A stretch of DNA of 64,000 nucleotides. Origin: Gammaproteobacteria bacterium LSUCC0096. Its GTDB lineage: Bacteria > Pseudomonadota > Gammaproteobacteria > Pseudomonadales > Litorivicinaceae. The notes below the pieces were generated by a model. The model had not been told where the DNA came from and did no database searches. It was given only the letters and a program-made list of their open reading frames with translations. This document shows, piece after piece, positions 62,913 through 64,000 of the stretch. The DNA lies in NCBI GenBank assembly GCA_008087055.1, contig VIEA01000001.1:971118-1035117 (forward strand). The letters are read 5' to 3'. The translations under genes and the position numbers were made by a program. Within the stretch, counting starts at the first letter, position 1; each line of letters starts with the position of its first letter.

Positions 62913-63655
62913 TAAGCGAGTAACTCAAGTAACTCATCAGTGAAGTTGGCGTTGGTATAGACGTTTTGCACGTCATCTAAGTCTTCAAGCATGTCGATCA
63001 GCTTCATGACTTTCGGCGCACTGTCTTCATCCAACTCAGCGGTTGTTGATGGAACCAAAGCAACTTCAGCCGATAACACCTCAACGCCCGCGGCAACCAG
63101 TGCATCTTTGACTTCGACAACGTCATTTTGCGTCGTCGCAACATCGATCGACCCATCATCTTGGCTGATGACGTCTTCAGCGCCTGCCTCGAGTGCAGCC
63201 TCCATGACCACATCTTCATCCGCGCCGTCGATTAAAATCTGCCCGCGTTTTGTAAACAAATAGGCAACCGAACCGTCCGTTCCAAGGTTACCACCACACT
63301 TGCTGAACGCATGACGCACTTCAGCAACTGTCCGGTTTTTGTTATCTGTCATCACCTCAACCAAGACAGCAACGCCGCCTGGTCCATAGCCTTCGTAAAC
63401 CAGCTCTTCAACGTTATCGTTATCACCGCCGCCAGCGCCACGATCAATCGCACGCTGAATTGTGTCTTTCGTCATGTTTGCCGATAGCGCCTTATCGACC
63501 GCAGCACGTAAACGCGGGTTATCAGCAGGCTCGCCACCACCCATCTTAGCCGCGACCGTGATTTCACGGATCAGCTTAGTAAAAATCTTGCCACGCTTCG
63601 CGTCCTGCGCAGCCTTCTTGTGCTTAATGTTGGCCCATTTACTATGACCTGCCAT
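62912..63655 (-). CDS. yebC: YebC/PmpR-family (TACO1) protein
   Basis: 247 residues starting [20 protein letters not shown], diagnostic of YebC. Relatives help ribosomes through proline stretches and were first described as regulators. It lies between aspS and ruvC, the usual neighbourhood. Confidence 0.97.
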   Translation of the reverse strand: MAGHSKWANIKHKKAAQDAKRGKIFTKLIREITVAAKMGGGEPADNPRLRAAVDKALSANMTKDTIQRAIDRGAGGGDNDNVEELVYEGYGPGGVAVLVEVMTDNKNRTVAEVRHAFSKCGGNLGTDGSVAYLFTKRGQILIDGADEDVVMEAALEAGAEDVISQDDGSIDVATTQNDVVEVKDALVAAGVEVLSAEVALVPSTTAELDEDSAPKVMKLIDMLEDLDDVQNVYTNANFTDELLELLA

Positions 63656-64000
63656 TACATCGACTCCGTTTTATCCTGACGAATCCGTACTCCCACTTCT
63701 TTCAGCTGTTCTGGGCTAACAGCACCTGGCGCGTCTGTAAGCAGGCACGTCGCTGATTGCGTTTTCGGGAAAGCAATCACATCACGGATTGAAGTCGCAC
63801 CAAGCATGAGCATCACAAGACGATCTAAACCAAATGCTAGCCCGCCGTGCGGCGGCGCCCCATAGCGCAGGGCATCCAGCAAGAAGCCAAATTTTTCTTG
63901 TTGTTCTTCTGCAGAAATATTCAGTACCTCAAACACGGCCTGTTGCATTCCTTGGTCGTGAATTCGAATCGATCCACCACCCAGTTCGGTTCCATTTAAC
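63655..64000 (-). CDS. aspS: Aspartyl-tRNA synthetase, C-terminal part
   Basis: The last about 114 residues of a class II synthetase; the N-terminus lies beyond the right edge. [38 protein letters not shown] (motif 3) and [21 protein letters not shown] identify AspRS. Its TAA overlaps the yebC ATG. Confidence 0.97.
   Translation of the reverse strand, partial: LNGTELGGGSIRIHDQGMQQAVFEVLNISAEEQQEKFGFLLDALRYGAPPHGGLAFGLDRLVMLMLGATSIRDVIAFPKTQSATCLLTDAPGAVSPEQLKEVGVRIRQDKTESM

Noticed and set aside
1-64000. Insertion sequences, prophage genes, integrases and CRISPR arrays
   Set aside because: No transposase, integrase or phage-like ORF and no regularly spaced repeats were seen.

Overview
The window looks like chromosomal DNA of a free-living, probably marine, gammaproteobacterium. 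The best evidence is the right end, where aspS-yebC-ruvC-ruvA-ruvB-ybgC-tolQ-tolR-tolA-tolB-pal-cpoB-queE-queC-tRNA-Lys(UUU) lie in the order familiar from Pseudomonas-like Gammaproteobacteria. TRAP and tripartite tricarboxylate (TTT) transporters, CaiB-type CoA-transferases and a giant surface protein fit a marine heterotroph. The species cannot be named from sequence alone. I saw no insertion sequence, prophage or CRISPR array.

Layout. 1-1361: two subunits of a membrane-linked GMC dehydrogenase (the large subunit runs off the left edge). 1613-4022: a ribbon-helix-helix regulator, an Asp/Glu racemase coupled to a 42-residue membrane peptide, and small secreted or membrane proteins. 4019-10206: a TRAP transporter operon with a CoA-transferase, HMG-CoA lyase and OsmC protein, with a divergent GntR/FCD regulator and a palindromic operator; together these suggest uptake, CoA activation and cleavage of 3-hydroxy-3-methylglutarate or a close relative. 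10208-19298: mixed single genes, including a compact two-lobed aspartic protease, a LeuE exporter, an ArsC-like protein, a tandem cNMP-domain protein, a YgjP-type metallopeptidase, a D-threonine aldolase/D-hydroxyaspartate dehydratase-like enzyme and several microproteins. 19320-27311: a TctDE two-component system with its own periplasmic binding protein, divergent from tctCBA, a second CoA-transferase and a citryl-CoA lyase-like enzyme. Both catabolic loci follow the same logic of transporter, CoA-transferase and C-C lyase.

29681-48981 is the most unusual region. Seven tightly packed minus-strand genes appear to form one operon. They encode a 3269-residue surface protein (LEPR motif, DUF4347-like domain, LamG, C-type lectin and cadherin-like modules, a long disordered Gly/Ala/Ser region); a TolC-family lipoprotein with about 415 extra residues of cadherin-like repeats; a short periplasmic adaptor; an adaptor with a GAF-like cytoplasmic domain; a PqqD-M50-HlyD fusion with intact site-2-protease motifs; a 7TMR-DISM histidine kinase; and an OmpR-like response regulator. 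No ABC ATPase, RND pump or RTX repeat is visible, so this looks like a dedicated export and processing machine that is not an ordinary type I secretion system.

49379-54184: an MFS/BT1-like transporter, a 21-residue hydrophobic leader-like peptide with a strong hairpin, and several small genes including an azoreductase. 54241-64000: the conserved queuosine, Tol-Pal and Ruv block. Genes are densely packed with many ATGA and TAATG overlaps, and several starts appear to be TTG or GTG.
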